A stretch of 64,000 nucleotides of DNA, taken from Albugo candida. Taxonomy: Eukaryota > Oomycota > Peronosporomycetes > Albuginales > Albuginaceae. Shown piece by piece: positions 1 to 10,471 of the stretch. A model generated the notes under the pieces. It worked only from the letters and a program-made list of their open reading frames with translations. It was not told the DNA's origin and searched no databases. The position numbers and the translations under genes are program-made. Each line of letters begins with the position of its first letter. Position 1 is the first letter of the stretch. The DNA lies in contig CAJNAR010000158.1 of assembly GCA_905220665.1 (NCBI GenBank), forward strand, positions 310,001 through 374,000, in the 5' to 3' direction.

Positions 1-3000
1 ACACTGATGAAAACTGAACCCGACGAGCCTCATATAGGAGTTTCTTCCCTCGTATCTGTACATAAAGGCATTCTATGCGGGCTCGATAATGGAACAGTGT
101 TTATGTACAAAATCAAAGATGGAGAAGATATAACGAGCAAACAAGAGCTTGAGAAAGGTGATCTCCTGATCCCTCAGCGTCGCCTTCGAGTCGAGTCAAA
201 CCTCTGTCAGATCCGGACGATAGCTGTGCCACCTGTGGAAGATACTATCCTTGTGTCAACTTCGAGCGGCCAGCTATATACTTTTCCATATCGTATAAAA
301 ATTGACCCTTTCTTAGTGAAAACACGATCCCAAAGGAGAAAAGTCACGTTCGGCATCAAGACCGAGCTGATACCAGTCAATGCGAGCTCGCTTTTTGAAG
401 ACAATTTGGTGCAACCGGGGGATTATGAATCAGAAGTAACGGACGATGAAGTCGATTATTTGATCACACCTTTCCATAGTGCCCACGATTCAATGAATGC
501 GTCTGGGTCGATCACGGGGCTGGATGTCTGTGTCCGAAAGTCGATAATAGTGACTTGCGGCTATGATCGGACGGTGCGTTTATGGAATTATATTGATAAA
601 TCGTGTGAGATAGTTAAGAAATTTGGTGAAGAAGCATATAGTGTTGCTCTGCATCCTTCTGGTCTCCATCTTGTCGTCGGATTTGCCGATAAATTACGTC
701 TGATGACAATTCTTATGGACGACATTCGACCGTTTAGAGAGTTTGCTATCAAAGCCTGTCGCGAATGCCAGTTCGCGAACGGTGGACATTTGTTCGCAGC
801 TGTGAATGGAAACACTATACAAGTATACAATTTCTTTTCCTGCGAGGTCGTGGCCAATCTTCGCGGTCATAATGGAAAAGTCCGATGTCTCTACTGGACT
901 TTTGATGACGCGTACTTGATCTCTGCTGGAATGGACGGAGCAGTGTATCAATGGGACTTTGAGGAATCCAAACGAGAAGCTGAATTTATACAGAAGGGAG
1001 TCCCGTATGTATCCGTTATTTGCAACCGTGAAAGAAGTGCTATTTACGCTGCTGGAAGTGATAAAATGCTCAAAGAAATCGAATTTCCATCGTCTCAGCT
1101 GCAACGGGAGTTTGGGTGTGGGAATACCTTGGGTCAAATCGTGGTCTCCAATTCCCAGCGAATGTTTTTCGCATCCACCGCAGATAGCGATAGGCCTGGA
1201 GCTGTTCGCGTGTACGAATTCCCTCTAACAGGTGATTACTATGAGCTTCAATGCTCGAGTTTTCCCATTACGCGTCTACGCATCAGCTTCGACGATACTT
1301 TCTTATTTACAGCAAGCGAAGATGGAATTGTTGGTATTTTTGAAATTCGCGACAAAGAAGGCCGATCTCGCTCACGAGAAGCACAACAGTCCATGCAACT
1401 GGGTCTTAACAACTGGACAACGAGTCAGTCTTCTGATGAGATTCTGGTCACAAGAAGCGATTTAGAAGATAAGACCTCTACAATAACTGAATTAAAGCAT
1501 AAAGTCGACGAATTGATACTTCAAAACGAGTATCAGTTGCGATTAAAGGACATGACATTTCACGAGCAATTAAAAGAATTAAATGAACGCTTTGCACAGG
1601 AAATTACCACCGAAAAAAACACGTTTGAACATTTCAGAGTCGAAAAGAACAATATGGAAATCGACTATGAAGAAAAAATCAAACAATTGGACGAACGACA
1701 TTTTGAAGAGATACAGGAAACTGAAGCTACTTACCAGCAAGAAATTATGAAAAAAGTGGAACAATATCAACATGTATTACAGGAGAAAGAGTATCAGCAC
1801 CAACGGTGGAAGCAGGAACAGATGGGTCTGATCACTACACATCAAAATTATGTGAAACAAGTGACAGAAGATTTGGAAGAGCGGCTCAGTGAAGATCGAT
1901 TGCTTCGAGCGCATATGGAGGATGAGAATAAGGCGATTGATCGTGAGTATCATGAATCGATGCAGCAGATGGAGTCGGATGTCGATGAGGAGATTGAGCA
2001 CTTTAAGAACCGCTTCAGCGACGCCATTCAAGCCGAACGAGAGATGACATTGCGTTTCAAAGGCGAAAATGGGATTATGAAGAAAAAATTTAGCGCCCTG
2101 CAAAAAGAGATTGAAGAACAACGCGATCAAATAAAACAAATGTTGGAAAAAGAAAAGAAATTAAATGAAGACATCAAGACGATGGAACGAGAAATTCAAG
2201 GTTTGAGACGTGAGATCCGAACGCGAGATGAAGCGATTGGCGATAGAGAGAAACGAATTTACGAGCTCAAGAAAAAGAATCAGGAGCTCGAAAAATTCAA
2301 GTTCGTCCTGGACTACAAGATCAAGGAGCTGAAGTTGCAGATTGAACCACGCGAGAATGTGATTTCAGGACTCAAAAATCAGATTGAAGAAATGGATTGC
2401 GAACTAGAATCATTTCATAAAAGTAATACGCAGCTGGATGGTATGATAGGTGAACAGCGCAAACAAATTAACTTCATACAAGAAGAAATTATGAAGATTA
2501 GAAAAATCACAAAACGTCAGGAGATTTGGTTGCAACGTTTCCATTTTGATTTGCATCAATGTATGCAGTACATACAAAAACCATCACACTTGAACAAAGA
2601 GTTTGATTCGCTGTACAAAAAGTACGTTATCGAAAACGTATCCAACAGCGATCTTGAAGTGAAAATCCAGCAAGAATACACTCGTCAAAAAGAATATTTA
2701 GAGAGAACGATGCAAACATTGCGTCAAACGTACGTGGAGGAAGTCATAACTCATGAAAATGATCATTCCAGGATTACTGTGCAGAATCTGAATCTGATCA
2801 AAGAAATAAATCAGTTACGTTCCGATTTGAGTAATGCAAAGACACAATTACAGATGGAGAAATCCGCTGCGAGTGGCAGTCTACTTCTTCACAGACGGAG
2901 GCAAAAGGAACAATTTGTGGGCAGAAGCAATACTGGCTTGAAGAATCCGCAGCTGATGATTACGGAGCAAAGCAATCGGATAATTGAGTTACGACGGGCC

Positions 3001-3081
3001 GTGCAAGCTTTGGAAGGCAAGCTGGATGAGATACGGCACTCCGAAACGCTATTTCCGCCTATTCGAGGCGTCGAAGGGTAA
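1..3081 (+). CDS. CFAP57: CFAP57/WDR65-like cilia and flagella protein, 3' part
   Basis: This is the C-terminal ~1,026 residues of a WD40 plus coiled-coil axonemal protein. The frame is open to the left edge of the window, so the 5' part is missing and the first internal Met (base 7) is not a reliable start. WD40 repeats fill roughly the first 450 residues (for example VTCGYDRTVRLWNY and LISAGMDGAVYQWDF). A long charged coiled coil rich in E, K, Q and R follows, from about 480 to 970. This order is typical of CFAP57, a regulator of inner-arm dynein assembly and ciliary beating, and implies that the organism makes flagella. No intron is needed across 3 kb. The family call is strong; the exact orthologue among WD40/coiled-coil axonemal proteins is slightly less certain. 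Confidence 0.88.
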   Translation, partial: TLMKTEPDEPHIGVSSLVSVHKGILCGLDNGTVFMYKIKDGEDITSKQELEKGDLLIPQRRLRVESNLCQIRTIAVPPVEDTILVSTSSGQLYTFPYRIKIDPFLVKTRSQRRKVTFGIKTELIPVNASSLFEDNLVQPGDYESEVTDDEVDYLITPFHSAHDSMNASGSITGLDVCVRKSIIVTCGYDRTVRLWNYIDKSCEIVKKFGEEAYSVALHPSGLHLVVGFADKLRLMTILMDDIRPFREFAIKACRECQFANGGHLFAAVNGNTIQVYNFFSCEVVANLRGHNGKVRCLYWTFDDAYLISAGMDGAVYQWDFEESKREAEFIQKGVPYVSVICNRERSAIYAAGSDKMLKEIEFPSSQLQREFGCGNTLGQIVVSNSQRMFFASTADSDRPGAVRVYEFPLTGDYYELQCSSFPITRLRISFDDTFLFTASEDGIVGIFEIRDKEGRSRSREAQQSMQLGLNNWTTSQSSDEILVTRSDLEDKTSTITELKHKVDELILQNEYQLRLKDMTFHEQLKELNERFAQEITTEKNTFEHFRVEKNNMEIDYEEKIKQLDERHFEEIQETEATYQQEIMKKVEQYQHVLQEKEYQHQRWKQEQMGLITTHQNYVKQVTEDLEERLSEDRLLRAHMEDENKAIDREYHESMQQMESDVDEEIEHFKNRFSDAIQAEREMTLRFKGENGIMKKKFSALQKEIEEQRDQIKQMLEKEKKLNEDIKTMEREIQGLRREIRTRDEAIGDREKRIYELKKKNQELEKFKFVLDYKIKELKLQIEPRENVISGLKNQIEEMDCELESFHKSNTQLDGMIGEQRKQINFIQEEIMKIRKITKRQEIWLQRFHFDLHQCMQYIQKPSHLNKEFDSLYKKYVIENVSNSDLEVKIQQEYTRQKEYLERTMQTLRQTYVEEVITHENDHSRITVQNLNLIKEINQLRSDLSNAKTQLQMEKSAASGSLLLHRRRQKEQFVGRSNTGLKNPQLMITEQSNRIIELRRAVQALEGKLDEIRHSETLFPPIRGVEG

Positions 3082-4033
3082 GAATGACGAGGTACATTGC
3101 GAGTCTGACCAAGCACGGCCAAGTATGCCATTCCAACCAGCCTAGTTGCAAAGCAAAATAGCTCCGGACCGCAAAGTGCATCCGTATGGAAAGCGTGCAA
3201 TAAAGGTTCGTTGCCGTAACAACGAAGATCAAAGCAGATTGCACTGTATGGCGCAGTAATTAGTACCGTGCATATGAATGGGTGAAAACGAACAATCTCA
3301 ATTAGAAAAGAAGTGTGCGTAATTTTGTTTGCTGGTCTACGAATAGTTTTCTCGAGAGTGGAATTGTCATACTGTGCTTGGGTATCGAAGCAGATGCCAC
3401 CACGGTAAGATTTCGGTCACGGAAAGAATTCTTTCGACTTTGTGACTGTAATGTGAGTAACACTTGAATTTTTGTGCGGTCGAGTGAACTTCAACCCTAG
3501 TATGGTCATCCGACCTAACCACGTGTTCTATAACCATTGTTCAAGTCTACCTAAACACATAAAGATTATATCTCCTTTCCACGTTGTTGGGGAGATAGCC
3601 TTTCCAATCATCTGGCAGCATGCTATCCGCTTCCCATTACAACGCTTCTTCATCTGAAATTGAGAGTCAGTGTGATCCATTTCTATTTTCAAATGTGACA
3701 TGGAAAAGGGGTTTATAAGCATACTACACGTAATTGCACGAAGTGACAAGGGTACTCTAACACTTCATAACATCATAATCGTTTCTTTGCAACACTTGAC
3801 AATTTCTTATCGACTCAACCTGTAATTTATCGAGTTAAAGGTTGTATACTGATCCCACGTATTCTCTTCGCAAGAACACCGGCATAGGCAGATCAACTCG
3901 CAGAGTGAATTCAAGTACTGGACCACATCGATTCCTTACTTTTTCTCCCACGCTTTTTTACAACGTTGCGAGATATCATAATATTTCAGCTACTTGACTT
4001 TATCACGTCGATCTTCGTAATTAGAATTTTGCA
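3082..4033. other. Intergenic stretch, no gene seen
   Basis: This 950-base stretch lies between CFAP57 and the mucin-like gene. Only short frames of about 60-70 codons without family features occur on either strand, and I found no tRNA fold or repeat. It presumably holds the CFAP57 3' UTR and the promoter of the next gene. Confidence 0.5.
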
Positions 4034-5296
4034 ATGCGCTTTCAGCCGTATCACGTTTTAATCGCTGTATGGGCACTAAGTCTTCATGACCAAACCGGTG
4101 CGCAGCTCGATAGTCCAACCGAGTCTATGCTTGATTCGCCAGCACCCTCAACACCGGCTGCCACAACGACTTCACCCGCACCATCCATCTCGCCGGCATC
4201 TACAACGCATTCACCGAGAACGACGACACCGCCACCATCAACCACGCAACCGAGTCTATCTGACTTGCCCTCACCGCCTCCACCCTCACCACGTGAAACA
4301 GTTCCAGAACCGCCTGAAACAAGAAACCCTTCACCAGCTAGCCCAATCGATGAGCCAAGCGTACCTCAACCGGAGACCCCCACACGTTCACCGATTGCGA
4401 ATTCTCCACCTGCGCCAAAGCCGAGGGAAAAACCACCAGGGGATACGAATGATCCTGCACATTCTGCCAAACAGGACGAAAAGACAAAACCGCCTGAGAA
4501 AGCGCTTACTCCTCCGGCAGTACCTCCGTCAACTCCTCCACCTCCTAGTTCACCAAACACAGCTCCAAAAAAGTCGACGGATGCATCACCACAGCAACCG
4601 GCACGGGAGAATAACGATAAAGATCAAAACACCGCAAGCTCCACAAACTCCAAATCAAAGTCAAAAAGCTCGCTTCCTTCGTGGCTTGTTCCTACAATTA
4701 TTGGAGCTGTGGTCGTCGCAGTTGCAATATTTGTTCTCGTTGGTATACGCAATAACCGAAACAAATACGAAGATGATAACCATGATGAGTCCACCGACCC
4801 GACAAATGATAATTTCATTGCTCCCGGCACACAGACACTTGTTCCAAAACGTGGCGGATCTTCAGTTAGAGGCAGTATGGTACCTCAGAACTCAATTTAC
4901 AATTCTTCAGCGCAATTGCCAGGACCGCCTGGTGCCCGTGGAACGTATCATGGCTCTCAAACGACGGCAGGATATCAAGCATCACAGGCTTACAGTAAGC
5001 CACACTATCCGGGGACCGGCGGACAATTTGCCGGAACTTCTCCTCCTGGTGGACCGCATTACGAGAGGCTTTCTCGGAACTCGGTGGGTGGGTATGGAAG
5101 AGGTCAATCCTACCATCAGGTCGGGTATGATGCAGCTCCTGCTCAAACTCAATATCGAGAGCCCGCACCAAGGCAATTCAACACACCTTCAGCACATCCG
5201 AATGATCAAACATTACGTGCGCCTGGGCAAGCTCCTCCCGGCGCGTATGCAAATCAGAATCCGCAAAATACAGCTGCTATTGGCGTGACTTTATGA
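4034..5296 (+). CDS. Mucin-like Pro/Thr/Ser-rich single-pass membrane protein
   Basis: A 420-residue protein with an N-terminal signal peptide (about residues 1-24, cleavage likely after QTGA). A low-complexity ectodomain extends to about residue 215 and is rich in Pro, Ser and Thr, so it is probably heavily O-glycosylated. One transmembrane helix follows (VPTIIGAVVVAVAIFVLVGI), then a Gly/Gln/Tyr/Pro-rich cytoplasmic tail of about 180 residues. The layout suggests a cell-surface stalk or adhesin-like glycoprotein; I do not recognise a named family. The start is the first Met and gives a clean signal peptide. A second frame stays open for 400 codons across the same DNA, which I attribute to composition. 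Confidence 0.8.
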   Translation: MRFQPYHVLIAVWALSLHDQTGAQLDSPTESMLDSPAPSTPAATTTSPAPSISPASTTHSPRTTTPPPSTTQPSLSDLPSPPPPSPRETVPEPPETRNPSPASPIDEPSVPQPETPTRSPIANSPPAPKPREKPPGDTNDPAHSAKQDEKTKPPEKALTPPAVPPSTPPPPSSPNTAPKKSTDASPQQPARENNDKDQNTASSTNSKSKSKSSLPSWLVPTIIGAVVVAVAIFVLVGIRNNRNKYEDDNHDESTDPTNDNFIAPGTQTLVPKRGGSSVRGSMVPQNSIYNSSAQLPGPPGARGTYHGSQTTAGYQASQAYSKPHYPGTGGQFAGTSPPGGPHYERLSRNSVGGYGRGQSYHQVGYDAAPAQTQYREPAPRQFNTPSAHPNDQTLRAPGQAPPGAYANQNPQNTAAIGVTL

Positions 5297-5559
5297 TGAT
5301 GGAAGTATTGTTGTAATTTAACAGATTTTGAAGCTTTCGCATTGAATGACAAAGACATACCGAAATTGCATCTGTATTTCATAAAAATAAACAGTTTTCT
5401 TGCACAACAAGCTCGTTGACATATCACGTTCTTTTCTCGGTCACAAAGTCACGAAGCGCGGTCATGATTTCGATTAAAAGAAGCTTTCCCAATCGCTTGA
5501 GCTTGCACTGGATGTCGGCCTAGCAAAATAATAAAGTTAAAATGTGATGTAAGCCTGCG

Positions 5560-6400
5560 TCATAATTTGTATCTGTACGCAAATGTGTTGGCCTGAGCTC
5601 CGCAAGATTCGATGGATGCCGTATTTTTGTTGGGAGAACTTGCTTCCATCCAATTTCCGTTGTTGAAATCCGTTGTTTCAGCGTCTGTGTGCTCATTTTT
5701 CTTTTTCGAATTGATTTTGATTTTGATTTTTTCTCCATCTTTGAGCGAGTAATCCTTGGTGACATTAAGACCCGCGCGTTCTTTATCGGCTGCGTTTTTT
5801 TCCCGTTGAAGTTCCCTAGCATTTGTGTCAGAATTATTGCGACTAGTGTATGGATCCATACTTTTGATGATCGTCAAGCGCCACATTGAAGTCAAACGCA
5901 TCGCTTCGGTTCTCAAATGCAATACCGATGAATGCGTGACGACCTGGAAATGAACCATAGGTGATACGCTCGTTGTAAATATGAAGGTTTTCTACCAGAA
6001 TTCTGGTCGACAACTCGAAGTACAAAGTACCGACTGCTATCGACGACTGTAGTCAAATGAAGATGAGTCCTGCAACGCTCTTTGTCACATAAGCGCAAAC
6101 CTTTCTGTACTGCAGTTGGTCCGTTTCGTTTCATCGGACATGCAGCAAATAAAGATCCGTTACTGCTATCACGGAGCTCGATCATGAGGTCCTCATCACA
6201 TGAAAAGATGGTCAAACGCCCTGTCCAAACTGGTTCTTTCGGCCAGGAATCGGCTCGATGTCCGGCCGCGGAGACTTGAGGTGGAATCTTGAACACAAAG
6301 CATTGATTTATCACAGCAAGTATTCTTTTCACACCTTTTAGAGATATAAGTGATAGACAGACACATTTGAGAAAGCATTTTTCGTACCAATTTCGGCCAT
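5560..6400 (-). CDS. NECAP: NECAP-like clathrin/AP-2 accessory protein
   Basis: Adaptin-ear-binding coat-associated protein (DUF1681 PH-like fold), which acts in clathrin-mediated endocytosis with AP-2. Inferred exons, in transcription order: 6400-6388, 6334-5996, 5943-5862 and 5815-5560, with introns of 53, 52 and 46 nt. The join gives 229 residues. Family landmarks are FVFKIPP near the start, [27 protein letters not shown] and DAFDFNVAL, in the same order as animal NECAP1. The first coding exon is only 13 nt (Met-Ala-Glu-Ile plus one base) and restores an [12 protein letters not shown] segment that aligns with animal VLCVKPDVSVYR. The C-terminal tail is Lys/Asn-rich and shows no WxxF adaptin-binding motif. 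It is divergent from MPC1, with 104 bp between start codons. Confidence 0.87.
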
Positions 6401-6504
6401 TTTGTCGGAGCTCGCGGCGCTTCAAGGTCAACCTCTAATATAACATATCCTGTGTATCATTGTACATCTAATGGCAATCTAGCGATAACGTCTTGCAGGA
6501 ACTA

Positions 6505-6930
6505 ATGTTTGGGGCTCACTTTCGCCGATTCTTGAATCATCCCACAGGACCTAGAACAACTCACTTTTGGGGTCCTGTGGCCAATTGGGGATTCGTTCTG
6601 GCGGTACCGACCTCGCAGATGCTACGTTGATCATTTTTCATGACACTCTTTGCGCAGGCGATCATGGATATGAAAAAACCGCCTGAAATGATCTCAGTCA
6701 ACATGACAATGGGTACTCAGTGCTTTGGAATGTGTCATATGCGTTTCATGTGAATTTATCGATTTGTAGCAATGTCCGTGTATAGTATACTCTTCATGCG
6801 ATTTGCGTGGATGGTTCAGCCTCGAAACTATTTGCTGCTCGCTTGTCATGGATCCAACGAGACTGCACAGCTCTATCAATTGCAGCGTGCACTTCGTCAT
6901 CGCTTCGGCATAAAATCGGAGCAATCTTGA
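6505..6930 (+). CDS. MPC1: Mitochondrial pyruvate carrier 1
   Basis: MPC1 is a subunit of the heterodimeric inner-membrane carrier that brings pyruvate into mitochondria. Exons are 6505-6603, 6658-6712 and 6770-6930 (introns of 54 and 57 nt with GT/AG ends), encoding 104 residues against 109 in human. Diagnostic segments are THFWGPVANWGFVLA in exon 1, MDMKKPPEMIS in exon 2 and FMRFAWMVQPRNYLLLACH in exon 3. Phases match at both joins (GCG|GCG and G|CA). All exons are too short to stand out as single open frames, so the gene is easily missed. No MPC2 partner is visible in the window. Confidence 0.93.
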
Positions 6931-6999
6931 CACGAGTTCCTTTAAGGTGAATAAAGCCACTGAGCGTAAATTCTTACGACACATTGCAGGATATTACTT

Positions 7000-8718
7000 T
7001 CACATTCGAAATACGCCAAATCTACTGTCTTTGGAGCCTTCTTGAATCGCAACGGCAAGACTCAAATCAAGGACCTTTCGGGTGTCTTCGGGTTTGATGA
7101 TACCGTCATCCCAGAGCCTCGCGGTCGAGTAGTAAGGTGAACTCTCTTCTTCATACTTATCCAGAATAGGCCGTTTGAAGTTTAATTCTTCTTCGCACGA
7201 CCATTCTCCTATCCCACGCTCTATACTGTCTCTTTGCACCTGCGCCAAAACGCTCGCAGCTTGCTCGCCTCCCATCACTGAGATTCGGGCATTTGGCCAC
7301 ATGTAGAGGAATCGAGGAGAAAATGCTCGACCGCACATTCCATAGTTACCGGCACCATAAGAGCCTCCGACAATACAGGTGATTTTCGGGACGTCCGCAC
7401 AAGCAACAGCCATGACCATTTTTGCACCATCTTTAGCTATCCCTCCGTGCTCCGCTTGCTTTCCTACCATAAACCCCGTGACATTCTGCAAGAACAAGAG
7501 CGGGATTTCTCGTTGGCTGCACACTTGGATAAAATGTGCTGCTTTCTGTGAGGCATCGGAGAAAAGGATCCCATTATTGGCAATGATTCCAACGAGATTT
7601 CCGTATAAACGCCCAAATCCTGTGACGATCGATGTTCCGTACAAGCTTTTGAACTCGTCAAATCGACTCCCGTCAACAATACGCGCAATAATTTTTCGAA
7701 TATCGAAAGCCTTTCTTGAGTCAGCAGGGATAACATTCCCCATTTCTGAAGGACTAAACAATGGCTCTTCGATTTCATAAAGTGGGTTTTCGTCCATTTT
7801 ATAGCTTCTATCGATATTGAGATTGGAGACGATGCGTCTTGTGATTTTGAGAGCCTCTTGATCATTCTCCGCAAAATGATCCGTTACTCCAGACTGGCGA
7901 CAATGTACGTCAGCCCCACCAAGTTCCTCAGGAGTGACGATTTCCCCCGTTGCAGCTTTCACCAGCGGAGGGCCACCCAAAAAGATTGACCCTGTTCGTT
8001 TCACTATCACACTCTCATCGCACATCGCGGGTACATACGCCCCACCGGCCGTACATGATCCCATCACAACAGCAATTTGCGGTATTCCCATCGCCGACAT
8101 CCTGGCTTGATTATAGAATTCCCGACCAAAATGGTTTTTATCGGGGAAGATCTCTGATTGTAAAGGTAAATATGCTCCACCCGAGTCGACCATGTAGATG
8201 CAAGGTAGGCCATTATCCCGTGCGATCTCTTGCGCTCGTAGATGTTTTTTTACAGTCAAAGGGAAGTAAGTTCCGCCTTTCACAGTTGCATCGTTTGCCA
8301 GGATAATGCACTTGACTCCATGAACACATCCAATTCCCGTCACAATTCCTGCCGATGGGACTTCTCCTTCATACATATTGAAAGCTGCCAAGGGACTGAG
8401 TTCAAGAAAGGGAGAGCCAGGATCAATTAGCGCATCTATTCGGTCCCTGACGAGCAATTTTCCTCGCATAAGATGTCGCTCTCTTGACTTTATATCTCCT
8501 CCGAGGCGAACTTGATCCATGCATTGGCCAAAAGTTTCTACCAATTGCGTCATATGTTTCTCATTTTCAGCGTATTCAAGCGTGTTAGTGTCCAGTCTCC
8601 CATTCAGTACGTTTTGTGCGCTTCTTGTACAGTGTCTATCAGTCAGAATCCATCGACTTTTTCGCTTCAAACGCAATGAGAGTTCCCGCAACATAAAGTC
8701 AACTTTCCTTTTCATCAA
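7000..8718 (-). CDS. MCCC2: Methylcrotonoyl-CoA carboxylase beta subunit
   Basis: The carboxyltransferase subunit of mitochondrial 3-methylcrotonyl-CoA carboxylase, which takes carboxyl from biotin and places it on 3-methylcrotonyl-CoA in leucine breakdown. It has 572 residues, close to 563 in human. Residues 1-40 are basic and hydroxylated, consistent with a mitochondrial presequence. The acyl-CoA carboxyltransferase fold follows, with [47 protein letters not shown] and [19 protein letters not shown]. It is a single exon with no frame breaks. Starts at 8718 or a few codons downstream (residue 2 or 9) are equally possible. The biotin-carrying alpha subunit is not in the window. Confidence 0.95.
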   Translation of the reverse strand: MMKRKVDFMLRELSLRLKRKSRWILTDRHCTRSAQNVLNGRLDTNTLEYAENEKHMTQLVETFGQCMDQVRLGGDIKSRERHLMRGKLLVRDRIDALIDPGSPFLELSPLAAFNMYEGEVPSAGIVTGIGCVHGVKCIILANDATVKGGTYFPLTVKKHLRAQEIARDNGLPCIYMVDSGGAYLPLQSEIFPDKNHFGREFYNQARMSAMGIPQIAVVMGSCTAGGAYVPAMCDESVIVKRTGSIFLGGPPLVKAATGEIVTPEELGGADVHCRQSGVTDHFAENDQEALKITRRIVSNLNIDRSYKMDENPLYEIEEPLFSPSEMGNVIPADSRKAFDIRKIIARIVDGSRFDEFKSLYGTSIVTGFGRLYGNLVGIIANNGILFSDASQKAAHFIQVCSQREIPLLFLQNVTGFMVGKQAEHGGIAKDGAKMVMAVACADVPKITCIVGGSYGAGNYGMCGRAFSPRFLYMWPNARISVMGGEQAASVLAQVQRDSIERGIGEWSCEEELNFKRPILDKYEEESSPYYSTARLWDDGIIKPEDTRKVLDLSLAVAIQEGSKDSRFGVFRM

Positions 8719-8860
8719 ACTTCAACTTTAAGGAATCCGTTAATTACGATTATGAACTAGATACCCTGCTTGAACCTCGCTTCAATGACCTTACTGTCGG
8801 TTGTTTATCAAGAATTACTTATGAATACATATAGGTTGCTGGTATTCCATTTATAGCTTT

Positions 8861-10104
8861 TCAAGTACGATCGACTTGCATGGCGGACGTACTTGCTGCT
8901 TCTTGATCTCGTTGGTTTTGCTGATAAAACTGTATGGCTGCAAATTGATCTTCTCCTGCTGCTAATTCCAAAGCCAATGCGAAATCAGAATCGGTATACA
9001 TCCAATCTTGCCGTTGGCTTCCTGGATATTGCAATGCTTCACTGGATAATGATATAGGTAGATATGTTTTGACGTAGTCAGTGACTGTTGTCATCGTGAT
9101 GGAATCGGATTGGACTGTTTGTGCCTCGACGTGTAATATTTCAGAGCGAGTAAAGTCCTCCTCCATGAAATCGGATGAATCTCCTAGTTCTAAAAACTCA
9201 TAAATTCGAGCGATAAGGTCATTAGCATATGAACTGATGTCGTCGATCTCATTCGTCATAAGTTGCCATAGATCTTCCCCTTCCGTGCAATTTATGCTGG
9301 CTCGACAGGTTGGGCAGGATTTTTGCTGTCCGCTCCTACAAGGACGGACGTTAATAGTGTCGTCAATGTGCTACTTGGAGATGTACCAGTTCTTGACACA
9401 TGTGAGACAAAAGCTGTGGGTGCATTCAAGCACGATCTGTTTTCTTTCATCCATGCAAATAGGACACTCCATTTCTTCAATCGTGTGGTCTCTACAAGAA
9501 CATATCGTTCGAATTGGGACTGTAAGGCGGTGAATGAACGTACAATATCCCATTAGTTGGTATCGTATGCAGTGCGCAAGATTTCACATCTGATAAATAA
9601 TTGTAAATACAATAGAACTGGTGAATTGTGACGATTTTGGCTTGACCAATGCATTCGGTCGATGTTGGAATGCAACTAAAGCAGGGGTTTGTCCCATTTC
9701 TTTCTCGCTCAATTGCATCCGAAATCTCGTGTTCTTGCCTTCGATTTTTGCGAACTTCCACCAATACCTTGTGTTCCAATTAGTGCTGTTGCAAATAGAA
9801 GAAATATATGAATGGTAAAGTTACATTTCTACCACGTTTCCACATTTTTGGCACTAATTGTGGAGTGAGACGTGGATGAAGAAGGACACGGAATGTTAGG
9901 TAACAATGTTGCGGTGTTGGACACAATTTTGCCCTACAAAAGTAGAATATAGAAACACGATACAAAATATAAACAATCACGCGATTCGTACCATTCATTC
10001 GCTTGACTCAAATGCAATGCAAAATCGTCGTATGTTCTCATTTTATTGGCAATTCGCTCAGACATCTTTTCTTCTTGTGCACAGGTCGACTTTGTTTGAC
10101 CCAT
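8861..10104 (-). CDS. RNF141-like RING finger protein
   Basis: Probable E3 ubiquitin ligase. Inferred exons: 10104-9992, 9933-9825, 9767-9611, 9519-9375 and 9335-8861, giving 332 residues. The start MGQTKST resembles vertebrate RNF141 (MGQQ...) and places Gly2 for N-myristoylation. A matching N-terminal segment follows (MRTYDDFALHLSQANEW, then VLVEVRKN). The RING begins CPICMDERKQIVLECTHSFC and is completed across the last intron by CPTCRASI, a C3HC4 pattern. That intron is only 39 nt. The join between exons 3 and 4 is the weakest: a phase-1 donor GTATTT fits the frame, and a GC donor nearby would also fit. The C-terminal 130 residues are acidic and unlike RNF141. Confidence 0.75.
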
Positions 10105-10471
10105 TTTCTTTATTTAGTGATTGAGCGAGGAGCAGAGAAGACGAAAAAATCGCGATAAAAGCGGTATAAATTCATACATTTCAACACTGAATAATATAAG
10201 AGATAAACAGTGTTTTGTAATTGTTTTGTGGCAGGCTTTAGTGCATGAGATGAAAGTCCCTCTTCAACCTTATAGACACGGCTTATGTATAAAAGCTCTT
10301 GGAATTAGTGATTGACATGCGTTATATGATTGGGCGTATTGTGCTAATCCCATAAATTGAAGACCCCTATAACTCATCATGCTTGTACCCACGATATCTC
10401 CGCTGTGATGTGTCATCAATTTGATGCATGGTGATATTCATTATTGCAAAACACTTTAGAGACAAAGACGA
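10105..10471. other. Divergent intergenic region
   Basis: A region of 367 bases between the start of the minus-strand RING gene and the plus-strand membrane-protein gene. It should contain both promoters. I see no further coding segment, RNA gene or repeat. Confidence 0.4.

Noticed and set aside
694..1137. A 147-codon minus-strand frame
   Set aside because: It is antisense to the CFAP57 WD40 region, with no start context or domain.
6694..6984. A 96-codon minus-strand frame between NECAP and MCCC2
   Set aside because: It overlaps MPC1 exons 2 and 3 on the opposite strand, and the plus-strand MPC1 homology explains the sequence.
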